A DNA stretch of 64,000 nucleotides from a bacterium (GTDB lineage Bacteria > Eisenbacteria > RBG-16-71-46 > CAIMUX01). This document shows positions 20,325-29,261 of this stretch, piece after piece (within the stretch, counting starts at the first letter, position 1; each line of letters opens with the position of its first letter). The stretch spans positions 252,001 to 316,000 of the forward strand of contig JAUIHP010000004.1 in assembly GCA_030431975.1 (NCBI GenBank). Direction: 5' to 3'. The notes under the pieces are model-generated. The model was not told the DNA's origin. It saw only the letters and a program-made list of their open reading frames with translations, and ran no database searches. Position numbers and translations under genes: made by a program.

Positions 20325-22079
20325 ATGACGCTCAAAGTTCGACTCGCTGCCATGATGGTGACCATCCTCGTGGCTGTGCTTGCCCTGCAGTTTCTGCTTC
20401 TGGAGCGGGACCGGCGCGAGACGATGGAGCGGCTGACCGAAATCGGTTCCGGTCTCGATCGGTCGACGGCCCTCCTGGTGGCCGAAGCGCACGACATGGC
20501 GCAGCGTCCGATGTCCGGCGGGTTGGAGACCTTGCTCGAACGCGTGGCCGGAAGTGAGGGGCTGGCCAACGAAGAGGCCGAGTTGACCATCGTGGTCTGG
20601 TCGGACTCCTCGCATCAACGCCATCACTTCACGGATCCGGACAGCTTCCCCAAGTACCTCCTCGATTTCCACCCGGCTCGACTGTCCGGGCGCTTCGACT
20701 CTCTCGGGTCGCGAGCGGACAGACGCGGATTCTTTTCAGACGAGGCTGTCGATCTTTTCGTGCAGGGAGAGGGCGACTCGATGGTCGTCCGCGGAGAGTT
20801 CGAAACGATCGAGGATCTGACCTGGCACCAGGTCGTGGTTCGAGGTGAGGCGGCGGCAGAGAGCACGACCTGGGAAGTCACGGAAGATTTCGTGACCACG
20901 GAGGGAAGGACGGGCCCGGGGCCGGTCCGAGGCACCCGAACCTTGCGTACCCAAGGCCGGTTTCGCGCTGCGAGTTCGGACACGAGCTTGGACATGATCA
21001 TCAACCTGCCGCTGCCCACCGCATCGGCGGACAGTTTCCTCTCACTGCAGGTACGGTATCCGCTCGACACGATTCAGGCTGAGCTCGAAGCGCAGCGGAA
21101 GCGTGGACTCCTGTGGCTGGGTACCGTTCTGGGCGTCGGTGTGCTCGGCGCCATTCTTGTCGCCGGGCAGTTCACCCGTCCCATCCGCACTCTGCAGTCC
21201 TCCTTCCGAAGTGTGGAAGGCGGGGACCTCTCCGTTCACGTCGACCCGGAGCGTAGAGATGAGATCGGGCAGCTGACCGAGTCCTTCAACGAGATGGTCG
21301 ATCGGCTCCGGGAGTCCCGTGAAGTCGAGAGCCGCTTGGGGGAGGCCGAGCGACTGGCTTCCGTGGGGCGACTTGCGGCCGGTGTCGCCCATGAAGTGCG
21401 CAATCCCCTCAACGCCATTCAGCTGACGATTGAACAGATGCGGGAAACCGCTCTCACCGCAATCGATGAGAAGGCGCCGAAAGCCAAGATCGAGCGCTAC
21501 CATCAACTCGTTTCGAAAGAAGTCGCGCGGCTGGAGAGTTTGGTCGGGGCGTTCCTCGACCTCGCCCGGCAGGAAGAACTCGAACTCACGGAAATGGACG
21601 CGGCCACCAGTCTTCGCACCAGTGTCGAACTCTTTCGATCGCAGGCGGAAGAGCACGATGTGCGTCTGGAATTCTTTGCATCGGTGGAGGGTTCGGAGTC
21701 GAAGGTGCCCGTCCTGGCGGATCCCGCGCGCTTACCCGCCGTTTGGAACAATCTGCTTTCCAATGCTCTGGGCGTGACACCGGCGGGGGGAAGTATCGAA
21801 GTCCGTGCGATTCGGGAAGGGACGGATTGGGTGGTGACGATCCAAGATTCCGGTCCGGGCATCGCCCCGGAAGACCGGGGAAGGATCTGGGATCCGTTCT
21901 TCTCCCGGCGCAACGACGGAACGGGTCTTGGTCTCAGCATCGTTCGGGCCGTGGCCGAGCGGCACGGAGGAACCGTCCGGGTTCTGCCTTCGGAAAGAGG
22001 AGCTCACTTCGAGGTACGCTTGCCGATGATTGGTGCGGCCTCGGACAGTCAGACTGGGCAGAAAGGGGAGACGACGTGA
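20325..22079 (+). CDS. Membrane sensor histidine kinase (NtrB/ZraS-type)
   Basis: A 584-residue kinase. An N-terminal membrane segment (about 8-28) and a second one (about 262-285) enclose a roughly 230-residue periplasmic sensor domain of no recognised family. It continues with HAMP (FTRPIRTLQSSF onward), a HisKA dimerisation domain with the phospho-His in VAHEVRNPLN (about residue 355), and an HATPase domain with N box WNNLLSNAL, G1 DSGPGIAPEDRGRIWDPFF and G2 GTGLGLSI. Its stop overlaps the regulator start as GTGA, so the two form a translationally coupled pair. Position after the efflux operon suggests it may control envelope or efflux genes. Confidence 0.93.
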   Translation: MTLKVRLAAMMVTILVAVLALQFLLLERDRRETMERLTEIGSGLDRSTALLVAEAHDMAQRPMSGGLETLLERVAGSEGLANEEAELTIVVWSDSSHQRHHFTDPDSFPKYLLDFHPARLSGRFDSLGSRADRRGFFSDEAVDLFVQGEGDSMVVRGEFETIEDLTWHQVVVRGEAAAESTTWEVTEDFVTTEGRTGPGPVRGTRTLRTQGRFRAASSDTSLDMIINLPLPTASADSFLSLQVRYPLDTIQAELEAQRKRGLLWLGTVLGVGVLGAILVAGQFTRPIRTLQSSFRSVEGGDLSVHVDPERRDEIGQLTESFNEMVDRLRESREVESRLGEAERLASVGRLAAGVAHEVRNPLNAIQLTIEQMRETALTAIDEKAPKAKIERYHQLVSKEVARLESLVGAFLDLARQEELELTEMDAATSLRTSVELFRSQAEEHDVRLEFFASVEGSESKVPVLADPARLPAVWNNLLSNALGVTPAGGSIEVRAIREGTDWVVTIQDSGPGIAPEDRGRIWDPFFSRRNDGTGLGLSIVRAVAERHGGTVRVLPSERGAHFEVRLPMIGAASDSQTGQKGETT

Positions 22080-23587
22080 GCAACGACACGGAACAGGTCG
22101 TGGATGAGGCCAAGACGGTCGAGGCTCTTCGCATCTACCTGGTTGACGACGAGGCAAGCCAGCGCGAGATCCTGGCCGACATTCTCGAGAGCGCCGGATA
22201 CTGCGCCCAGGCCTTTGCCACCGGTCCCGAACTCCTCGCGGCGATGAAGGAAAACCCGGCCCAACTCGTTCTCACCGACCTCAAGATGCCGGTCATGGAC
22301 GGGTTGGAGGTCCTCGCCGCCGTGAAGCAGGACCACGAAGGGTGTGCCGTTCTTTTGATGACAGCCTACGGCACGGTGTCCTCCGCGATCGAAGCCATGA
22401 AGCTCGGTGCGTTCGACTATCTGCAGAAGCCTTTCGACAAGGACGAACTCCTGCAACGCGTCCATCGTGTGGCCGAGCGTTGCGCTTTGATCGGCGAGAA
22501 CCAAAGGTTGCGACGCGAACTGGGTTCGCAAAGGCGGTCGGAGATTCTTGGGGAGTCCTCGGTCGCGCGTGAGTTGCGTCGACGGGTGGACAAGATCGCC
22601 AAGTTGCCCGGTGACGTTTTGGTTTCGGGGGAGAGCGGAACCGGAAAGGAACTGGTGGCCCGGGCGCTTCATTTCGGCTCCGCGCGGGCCGGAGGTCCCT
22701 TCGTTGCGTTGAACTGCGCGGCGATTCCGGAGGGGCTTGCCGAAAGTGAACTCTTCGGCCATATGAAGGGCGCGTTCACGCACGCCTCCAGTTCGCGGGC
22801 CGGACGCTTCGAGCAGGCGGACGGCGGGACACTCTTTCTGGACGAAGTCAGTGCCATGCCGCTGCCTCTTCAGGCGAAGCTGCTGCGCGTTCTGCAGGAG
22901 CGCGTCGTGGAACGGGTCGGTTCCGACCGACCACGCAAGCTGGATGTGCGGGTCGTGGCCGCGACCAATCTCGATTTGGTCGAGAGTGCTCGGGCGGGAA
23001 CGTTCCGTGAAGACCTCTATCACCGGCTGAACGTGCACGAGGTTTGGATCCCACCGCTTCGGGAGCGGGGAGAGGACGTCGTTCTTCTCGCAGAAACGTT
23101 CACCCGTCGGGCAGCAGAGCGCTTCGGTTTGCCGCCGGTCGACCTGGAGCCGGGGTTGCTCGACTTCTTTCGTTCCTACCCATTCCCCGGAAACGTCCGG
23201 GAACTCGAACACATGATGGAGAAAATGGTCGCACTCAGTGACGGCGACCCGCTCGGGCCGAGTGATCTTCCGCCGTCCGTTCGTCGCCGAGTGCCGTCTG
23301 CTCGACATGCAGACCGATCCACTGTGAGTTTGACCGGCGGCACGAGTGACGGCACTACGGATGCGTCGGCTGCCGGGCCGTCCCAAACGATGTCGGAGGA
23401 CGGTTTCGGACAGGACCCGGAGTCTTTGCTCTCGTCGGGACCCGTCTCCCTCTTCGACATTGAAGAGCGCCTGCTCAAAGAAGCCATTCGACGTTCCGGT
23501 GGAAATCTCAGCGAGGCGGCGCGGCTCCTCTCCATCTCTTACAAGACGATGCGCTACCGAGCCCGCAAGTTCGGTCTCGACGAGTAG
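22076..23587 (+). CDS. NtrC-family sigma-54-dependent response regulator
   Basis: A 503-residue regulator. GTG 22076 overlaps the kinase stop and has AAGGGGAG upstream; the open frame further upstream is a shadow of the kinase gene. The receiver domain shows YLVDDEA and phospho-Asp in LVLTDLKMPVMDG (about residue 67). The AAA+ domain has Walker A GESGTGKE (about 185), FGHMKGAFTHA (about 227-236), Walker B GTLFLDEV and the R-finger region. A Fis-type helix-turn-helix (NLSEAARLLSISYKTMRYR) ends the protein. The sigma-54 contact loop reads GAFTHA instead of GAFTGA, an unusual substitution at a near-invariant site. Targets are unknown; no convincing -24/-12 promoter was found in the neighbourhood. 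Confidence 0.93.
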   Translation: MSNDTEQVVDEAKTVEALRIYLVDDEASQREILADILESAGYCAQAFATGPELLAAMKENPAQLVLTDLKMPVMDGLEVLAAVKQDHEGCAVLLMTAYGTVSSAIEAMKLGAFDYLQKPFDKDELLQRVHRVAERCALIGENQRLRRELGSQRRSEILGESSVARELRRRVDKIAKLPGDVLVSGESGTGKELVARALHFGSARAGGPFVALNCAAIPEGLAESELFGHMKGAFTHASSSRAGRFEQADGGTLFLDEVSAMPLPLQAKLLRVLQERVVERVGSDRPRKLDVRVVAATNLDLVESARAGTFREDLYHRLNVHEVWIPPLRERGEDVVLLAETFTRRAAERFGLPPVDLEPGLLDFFRSYPFPGNVRELEHMMEKMVALSDGDPLGPSDLPPSVRRRVPSARHADRSTVSLTGGTSDGTTDASAAGPSQTMSEDGFGQDPESLLSSGPVSLFDIEERLLKEAIRRSGGNLSEAARLLSISYKTMRYRARKFGLDE

Positions 23588-23676
23588 GTCGTGCGATGCG
23601 GCCGCGCGGAGCGGCGGCGGCGAGAGTTTGTTACGGTCGATGACCGGCGGGCCGTTCCACGTCGCCTTCCGTGCGA

Positions 23677-25146
23677 CTACATCGTCAAGTCGTAAAGGGT
23701 CACCGCGACGGTGAGCAGCGCGACGATCAAGAGGGCCGCCAAGTATCCTCCGGAGAGTAGCCAGAACTTGAGCGCCGTCTTCCGGTATCCCTGCCCGTAG
23801 AACCGTTTCATCGCAAGAAACAGATAGATCAGGCTGACGATGATGAAAGCGGTCCCGGCCCATTCCCTTCGAATGAGTACGGCCGGCGTGAGAAGCAGAA
23901 AAAGAAACGCATGGCAGTGGATGGAAAAGATGAGGTGCTCGACGTAGAAGCGTCCCCGCCGCACGTAAATCAGCTTCAGAAGCGCGGCAAAGAGGGGGAA
24001 GAGGACGAAGAGCATCTTTGGAGCCAGGTCCCAGGCTCTTCGCGGGATCAGCTTCGGATCGATCTCCCGCTCGCGTCCAAACGCCCGGATCGTCGAACGG
24101 TTGTCACCATCCGCATCACTGAAGATGGGGATGTCGACATCCGCGTTTGCGGAGTCGACGTGCGCCTGGACTTCGGCGGGAAGCCCCGGCAACCGGCAAA
24201 ACCTGGCCAAGCCCCCGGTGAGTGCGAGTGTGTCGGTCTCGGACATGCCGATGACGTTTCCGTCCTTCCAGATCACCTCGTCGGGATCCAAAACGGCCCA
24301 CAAACGTCGAAGCTCCACCCGCAACGAGTCATCGACGTGGCTCCAGGCGCTAATGGGAAACTCGCCCGGACCGAATTGAACGTTCCAGTTGCCGCTGTCC
24401 CGCAGATTGATTCCAGCCACGGGTGGGCGGGAAGCGAGCTTCTTCTGGGCGGCTCGTCTCGCTTTCTCTGCTGCCGCCTCCGAGTCCGAGTCCGATCCCG
24501 ATCCCGATCCCGATCCCGATCCGGAGTCCGAGCCGGAACCCGAGCCGGAACCCGAGCCGGAACCCGAGCCGGAACCCGAGCCCATTGCTGTCCCCGTCTC
24601 GCCGCTGCCGTCGACCGCGCCACCAAATCCGCCATCGACGACGTCACCAATGCCCCCATCCACGTCATCCGAGCCAATCTCGTCGTCCGGCTTCGCCCGG
24701 CCTGATGCGCCGTCTTTGACGCCTTCAAAGAAGCCGCCGCTGGGTTCTTCGTAGGAATTCCAGCCTTCTTCCAGGTCCTGCATGATCCCGGCGCCGCCTT
24801 CAGAGGAAGACCCAGTTTCGTCTTCGCCCCACATCGACCGCCCGACGATCAAGGGCACCACGAAGAAGAAGAGCAAGCTGGAAATCAGGTAGAGACGAAT
24901 AGGCGAGACGTAGCGTTGCCTTCTCCCGGCGGCATACTCGACGGAAAGAAAGCCGGGCTTGACTAGGAGTGGCCAGAGCGTTCGGAAGAACCGGTTGTCC
25001 AGAGAAAGGTAGGCGTCGAAAAACTGGTGAAGGAAGTCACGGACCGATGTCAGTCCGACGGACTCCTGCCCGCACTCGGAGCAGAAGCGTCCGTGTCGCG
25101 GCGCCCCACAGTTGAGGCACCGCGTCTCTTCGGAATCCCCGGACAT
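23677..25146 (-). CDS. DUF3667-like membrane protein with zinc ribbon and Gly-Ser/Asp-Ser tract
   Basis: A 489-residue protein. The N-terminus has a zinc ribbon (CLNCGAPRHGRFCSECGQ, residues 10-27), then the conserved block DFLHQFFDAYLSLDNRFFRTL and KPGFLSVEYAAGRR typical of DUF3667, then a membrane helix. A long low-complexity region (about 140-225) holds a Gly-Ser/Asp-Ser run encoded by hexamer repeats. The C-terminal part has four hydrophobic segments (about 375-489). ATG 25146 lies 13 bp after the ATP-grasp stop on the same strand, so it is probably third in the glgA - ATP-grasp - DUF3667 transcript. Function is unknown. Confidence 0.78.
   Translation of the reverse strand: MSGDSEETRCLNCGAPRHGRFCSECGQESVGLTSVRDFLHQFFDAYLSLDNRFFRTLWPLLVKPGFLSVEYAAGRRQRYVSPIRLYLISSLLFFFVVPLIVGRSMWGEDETGSSSEGGAGIMQDLEEGWNSYEEPSGGFFEGVKDGASGRAKPDDEIGSDDVDGGIGDVVDGGFGGAVDGSGETGTAMGSGSGSGSGSGSGSGSGSDSGSGSGSGSGSDSDSEAAAEKARRAAQKKLASRPPVAGINLRDSGNWNVQFGPGEFPISAWSHVDDSLRVELRRLWAVLDPDEVIWKDGNVIGMSETDTLALTGGLARFCRLPGLPAEVQAHVDSANADVDIPIFSDADGDNRSTIRAFGREREIDPKLIPRRAWDLAPKMLFVLFPLFAALLKLIYVRRGRFYVEHLIFSIHCHAFLFLLLTPAVLIRREWAGTAFIIVSLIYLFLAMKRFYGQGYRKTALKFWLLSGGYLAALLIVALLTVAVTLYDLTM
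24481..24582 (+). repeat. Hexamer/dodecamer repeat coding a Gly-Ser/Asp-Ser tract
   Basis: Tandem hexamers: GATCCC repeated five times with flanking GAGTCC units, then the dodecamer GAGCCGGAACCC four times in a row. Read on the coding (minus) strand this gives the GSGSGS...DSDS run in the DUF3667 gene. The unit preserves frame at any copy number, so length variation is likely. Confidence 0.85.
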
Positions 25147-25159
25147 CGGCGGTCCCAGG

Positions 25160-26383
25160 CTACTCCGCGTAGATTCGGATGGACTGCGAGATCATGGCCA
25201 GGATCTTCCGCAGTTCGTCATAGTCCGGGTGTCGTACCCGCATCCAGGCGTTGGCCATGTACCCGCCCTCGACGCCTCCGGTTCGCGCTCCCGGCGGCGG
25301 GAAGCGGTGTGTCACGATCATATCTCCGAAACGCTCCAGGACTTCATCGACGCCCTCGTAGTGCGTGATCCGCCCTTCCTGGTTGGGTCGCAGGGCGAGC
25401 ATGGCGCAGGAGTACTGGCGCGAAAGCTTCTGATCGGTCCGGCCGTGGGTCACGGCCAGCGCCCAGTCCTTGTAGATGTCGAAGTCGTTGGCCGCAGAGT
25501 AGACGTCCCAGCCGCCGACGCCGGGTGGACGGCAACCGATCTCCGAGAACTTCAGTCCCTTCGGGCCGTAGAACCACTCCATGTGGGTCGGAGAGGTTTC
25601 GATTCCCAAAGCGGCGCGCACCTTCTTGTAGAGCTCGCGCGCTTCGTTGTAGCCGTCGGCCACGTCGATTCGGTTCGTCGTGATGAAGTACGGGTCGACG
25701 TCGCGGGTGCGCATCGCTTCCAGTACGTTGGGGTAGTAGTGGGTGGCGAAGTCATGCACGACCTCGCCATTCACCGTCAGCGTGTCGTAGAAACCTTCGT
25801 GGCCTTCGATGAACTCTTCCAGGGCGACGGAGACGCCGCTGCCGAGCCGGCTTTCGCGGATCGCGTTGTTGGCTTCATCGTCGTTCGTCACTTTGTAGGT
25901 GCCTGCCGCTCCGGCGCCGCCGCGCGGCTTGATGATGATGGGATAGCCGACCTTCTCGATGAAGGCGCGCACGTCCTGCTCGGTTTCCGCGTGGTCGGAC
26001 TCCGCGCAGGGAACGTCGGCTTCACGCAAAGCTTCCTTCATCGCGACCTTGTCCCGGCAAAGAAAGGCCGTGCGAACACTGGTTCCGGGAATGGTGCACT
26101 TCTCCCGGACGTTGGCCGCGGGAAGAATGTGGGCCTCGACCGTCGCTTCCAGGCGGTCGACCCATCCTCGGGCTTGGATCTTACGAACGGTTTCGAGCAT
26201 GGCTTCTTCGTGGACGACCGACGGCACCTGCTCGTAGGCATAGAGCCAACTCTTCAGTTCATCATCGAGGATTTCGACGGGGCTCTCTCCGACGCCGGTC
26301 ACCTTGGCACCCGTCTCGGCCAGGCCGCGAACGAACTCACGCTGGTTGGAGGGGAACGCGGGTTCTACGAATATGACGTGCAT
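25160..26383 (-). CDS. ATP-grasp ligase family protein, paralog 1
   Basis: A 407-residue ATP-grasp enzyme, predicted to join a carboxylate to an amine (or similar nucleophile) via an acyl phosphate. ATG 26383 has AAAGGAG six bases upstream. It begins with a Rossmann-like N-domain (MHVIFVEPAFPSNQREFVRG), then the family block CRDKVAMKEALREADVPC, nucleotide-binding YPIIIKPRGGAGAAGT (about 145-160), EEFIEGHEG, and the metal-binding end THMEWFY and SEIGCRPPGVGG. The usual Asn of the metal site (ExNxR) is Gly here (EIGCR). Three paralogs with the same blocks lie on the other side of glgA. It is cotranscribed with glgA (48 bp) and the DUF3667 gene (13 bp). Substrates are unknown. Confidence 0.85.
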   Translation of the reverse strand: MHVIFVEPAFPSNQREFVRGLAETGAKVTGVGESPVEILDDELKSWLYAYEQVPSVVHEEAMLETVRKIQARGWVDRLEATVEAHILPAANVREKCTIPGTSVRTAFLCRDKVAMKEALREADVPCAESDHAETEQDVRAFIEKVGYPIIIKPRGGAGAAGTYKVTNDDEANNAIRESRLGSGVSVALEEFIEGHEGFYDTLTVNGEVVHDFATHYYPNVLEAMRTRDVDPYFITTNRIDVADGYNEARELYKKVRAALGIETSPTHMEWFYGPKGLKFSEIGCRPPGVGGWDVYSAANDFDIYKDWALAVTHGRTDQKLSRQYSCAMLALRPNQEGRITHYEGVDEVLERFGDMIVTHRFPPPGARTGGVEGGYMANAWMRVRHPDYDELRKILAMISQSIRIYAE

Positions 26384-26431
26384 GTCTGTCTCCTTTGACG
26401 TGTGTGTGCCGGAAGGACGATGCGCCGATCG

Positions 26432-27901
26432 TCAGCCTTCGAGTCCGGCCAGTCGCCGATAGAGTCGAACGTATTCTTCTCCCTGTTGGTCCCAGGAATA
26501 GTCCCGGGCCATTCCATTTCGCTGCAGCTTCCTCCAGTTTTCCTGGTCCTTGTAGAGTTCGAGGGCGGAGTTCAAGGCCCATCCCAGGCCGATGCCCGTG
26601 TAGTGATCGAAGACGACGCCCGTCCCGTCACCCTCGTTGGGATCGAAGAGACTGACCGTATCGGCGAGTCCGCCCGTTCGCCGGACGACCGGAATCGTTC
26701 CGTAACGCAGGCTGTACATCTGGTTGAGCCCGCACGGTTCATAGCGGGACGGCATGAGGAAGATGTCCGATCCCGCCTCGATGAGGTGAGCCAGTTCGTT
26801 GCTGAATCCGGAATGGAAGTGGACCTTCCCCGCGAAGCGACGCGCCAGGTCGTGGAAGAAGTCTTCGAACTTCTTTTCACCGGATCCCAGAATGATGAAA
26901 CGGAAGTCTTTGTCCCGAAGCAGATGCGGCAGGACGTCCTGAACCAGGTCGAGTCCTTTCTGCCAGGTCAAACGCGTGACCATTCCTACAATCGGGATGT
27001 CCTTGCCGGCTTCCAGCCCAGCCTTTTCGAGCAGGGCCTCCCGGTTCCGATCCTTACCAGACATGTCTTCCGCGGTGTAGTGATGCGGAATGAACGGGTC
27101 ATGCGCGGGATCCCATTCGGTGTAGTCCACACCGTTGAGAATGCCGATCAGGTCCTGGCTTCGGTGGCGAAGGATTGCTTCCATGCCCATGCCCTGATCC
27201 TCGGTTTGAATCTCCTGGGCATAGGTCGGACTGACCGTAGTGAGTTTGGTCGCGTAGAGAAGTCCGGTTTTGAGGAACCCGATCTGCCCGCGCGACATGT
27301 CCTCCTGATGAAACAGGTAGGACTCGTTTCCGAGGTCGATCTCGTCGGCGATCTGGGACGAGAAGATCCCCTGATAGCCGATGTTGTGGATGGTGAGGAT
27401 CGTGCGCGTGTTCCGAAACAGTTCGTCCCAGCTGTACTTCGTGCGAAGGAGAAGCGGAATGAGTCCCGTCTGCCAATCATTGCAGTGAATGATGTGTGGC
27501 GCCCAGCCCATCCGCTGACAGGTCAGCAGGACTGCATGGTTGAAGACGAGGAACCGGCGGTGTTCGTCCTTGTCGTTGGTATAGATGTCTTCCCGGCCGA
27601 AGAGAGACGGACAGTGGATGAAGTGGATGGGCAGGTCACCGTCCGGCTCCTGTGTCGTGTACACGGAGAAGACCAGCTTGTGCCCGGCGCCCAGTTGCAC
27701 CGTGATGCCCTGGAGGCCCTCGATCGGTTCGAGGTGACGTTTGCCGTCGTCGATCCGTCGGTACAGAGGCAGAAAGGCGCGGACATCATGCCCGGTGCCG
27801 TGCAGATACCGGGTCAGGGCGGCCGAGACGTCGGCCAGGCCACCTGCCTTGGCGAACGGTGCGAACTCGGAAGAGGCGAAGCAGATTCTCAATGGTTCCA
27901 T
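26432..27901 (-). CDS. glgA: Glycogen synthase (ADP-glucose type, GT5)
   Basis: A 489-residue glycosyltransferase that extends alpha-1,4-glucan from ADP-glucose. It begins with the GT5 signature FAKAGGLADV (residues 15-24), where KxGGL contacts the ADP-glucose phosphate. The C-terminal catalytic block is clear: MPSRYEPCGLNQMYSLRYGTIPVVRRTGGLADTV. The length is typical of bacterial GlgA. ATG 27901 has no good ribosome site upstream. It is the first gene of a minus-strand transcript continuing into ATP-grasp paralog 1, and is divergent from the three-gene ATP-grasp operon across 129 bp. No other glycogen gene (glgB, glgC, glgP) is present, so its product may not be storage glycogen. Confidence 0.92.
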   Translation of the reverse strand: MEPLRICFASSEFAPFAKAGGLADVSAALTRYLHGTGHDVRAFLPLYRRIDDGKRHLEPIEGLQGITVQLGAGHKLVFSVYTTQEPDGDLPIHFIHCPSLFGREDIYTNDKDEHRRFLVFNHAVLLTCQRMGWAPHIIHCNDWQTGLIPLLLRTKYSWDELFRNTRTILTIHNIGYQGIFSSQIADEIDLGNESYLFHQEDMSRGQIGFLKTGLLYATKLTTVSPTYAQEIQTEDQGMGMEAILRHRSQDLIGILNGVDYTEWDPAHDPFIPHHYTAEDMSGKDRNREALLEKAGLEAGKDIPIVGMVTRLTWQKGLDLVQDVLPHLLRDKDFRFIILGSGEKKFEDFFHDLARRFAGKVHFHSGFSNELAHLIEAGSDIFLMPSRYEPCGLNQMYSLRYGTIPVVRRTGGLADTVSLFDPNEGDGTGVVFDHYTGIGLGWALNSALELYKDQENWRKLQRNGMARDYSWDQQGEEYVRLYRRLAGLEG

Positions 27902-27981
27902 AGGGAGACCAGTCTACCCTCGATCGGGTGATCTGTGGCGTGCGGATTCCCGCGATGAGGCCGGTCCCGTCCGCGTTTTGG

Positions 27982-27990
27982 TGCTAGACT
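27982..27990 (+). promoter_or_regulatory. Possible extended -10 promoter for the ATP-grasp operon
   Basis: TGCTAGACT, an extended -10-like element (TGN plus TAGACT), lies 41 bp upstream of the first ATP-grasp start in the divergent region with glgA. No good -35 is visible. The same TAGACT hexamer lies 42 bp upstream of the selenoprotein start. Confidence 0.35.
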
Positions 27991-28030
27991 GGCCGGATCG
28001 AATCGGGCCGCCGTGTCAGCTGAGGGCAGG

Positions 28031-29248
28031 ATGAACGTTCTACTACTATCGCCAGGCTATCCACCGGAGATGCCCCACTTCACGCGGGCCCTGGCTCAGG
28101 TCGGGGCCTCGGTCTTTGGGGTCGGGGACCAGCCTCCAGCCATGCTCGCGGATGACGTTCAGGCCGCACTTTCCGATTACCTACAGGTTTCCACGCTTTG
28201 GAACGAAGACGTCCTCCTGACCGAGGTCCGCCAGTGGCTGGGTGCACGGCGTGTGGACCGGGCCGAGTGTCTGTGGGAGCCCGGAATGATCCATGTGGCG
28301 CGGTTGCGGGAGGCTCTGGAGATTCCGGGCCTAACCGTTGCGCAGACGGTTCCCTTCCGGGACAAGGAAGAGATGAAGCGGGTCCTCGACGAGGCCGGTC
28401 TCCGGACGCCCAAGCATCGCCGTTGTTCGTCGGTTCGCGAGTGCTGGAGCGCCGTCGAGGAAATCGGCTACCCGATCATCGTCAAACCCATCGACGGGGC
28501 GGGATCCAGAGACACGCATCGTGTCGAGGACGAGCCCCAGCTGCAAAAGGTCCTGGGCGACCTGGCTCACGTTCCCGTTGTCAGCGTCGAAGAGTTCATC
28601 GATGGCGAGGAGTACACCTTCGACACCGTTTCCGTCGAGGGGAAGCCGACGTACCACAACATCGCCTGGTACCGTCCGCGACCGCTCGTAGCCCGCAACA
28701 ACGAATGGGTCAGTCCGCAGGTGTTGGCACTTCGGGATGTCGACAGGGAGGACCTGACGGCGGGAGTGGAGCTCGGAAAACGCGTGCTCGAAGCGCTCGA
28801 GTTCGAAACCGGATTCACTCACATGGAGTGGTACCGCAAGGCGGACGGCGAGGTTGTCTTCGGCGAGATCGGCGCGCGTCCCCCGGGAGCCCATCAGGTC
28901 GATCAGATGAATTACGCCTGCGACTTCGACGTCTTCGTCGAATGGGCCAACGCGATCGTCGGCGGTGCGTCCGTCGGCGAGGTCGATCGCCGCTACAACG
29001 TGGCCACCGTCTACAAGCGCGCTCAGGGAGAGGGCCGGATTCAGCGAATCGAGGGACTGGAAGAAATCGTCGAGCGCTACGGAGAGTTCATCGTCTGGGA
29101 AAATCTCCTGCCGGTCGGCGCCCATCGACGGAACTGGCGCCAGACCCTGGTCTCGGATGGGTTCATCATGCTTCGGCACCCGGACCTCGAAGAGACGATG
29201 GCCATTGCCGACGAGATCGGAAAAGGACTGCAGCTCATCGCCGGTTGA
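28031..29248 (+). CDS. ATP-grasp ligase family protein, paralog 2
   Basis: A 405-residue protein and first gene of a three-paralog operon. ATG 28031 follows GAGGGCAGG; an in-frame GTG at 28013 is possible but would add six residues before the conserved MNVLLLSPGYPPEMPHFTRA. Family blocks in order: FRDKEEMKRVLDEAGLRTPKHR, YPIIVKPIDGAGSRDT, VEEFIDGEEYTFDT, and GFTHMEWYR followed by FGEIGARPPGAH. The Lys, the acidic residues and the final Arg of an ATP-grasp site are present, and Gly replaces the usual metal-site Asn. It most resembles paralog 4 by eye. It ends 13 bp before paralog 3. Confidence 0.85.
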   Translation: MNVLLLSPGYPPEMPHFTRALAQVGASVFGVGDQPPAMLADDVQAALSDYLQVSTLWNEDVLLTEVRQWLGARRVDRAECLWEPGMIHVARLREALEIPGLTVAQTVPFRDKEEMKRVLDEAGLRTPKHRRCSSVRECWSAVEEIGYPIIVKPIDGAGSRDTHRVEDEPQLQKVLGDLAHVPVVSVEEFIDGEEYTFDTVSVEGKPTYHNIAWYRPRPLVARNNEWVSPQVLALRDVDREDLTAGVELGKRVLEALEFETGFTHMEWYRKADGEVVFGEIGARPPGAHQVDQMNYACDFDVFVEWANAIVGGASVGEVDRRYNVATVYKRAQGEGRIQRIEGLEEIVERYGEFIVWENLLPVGAHRRNWRQTLVSDGFIMLRHPDLEETMAIADEIGKGLQLIAG

Positions 29249-29261
29249 GGAGGGATCCACC

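Noticed and set aside
24481-24582. Glu/Pro-rich plus-strand ORF over the repeat
   Set aside because: It is the antisense reading of the Gly-Ser tract in the DUF3667 gene.
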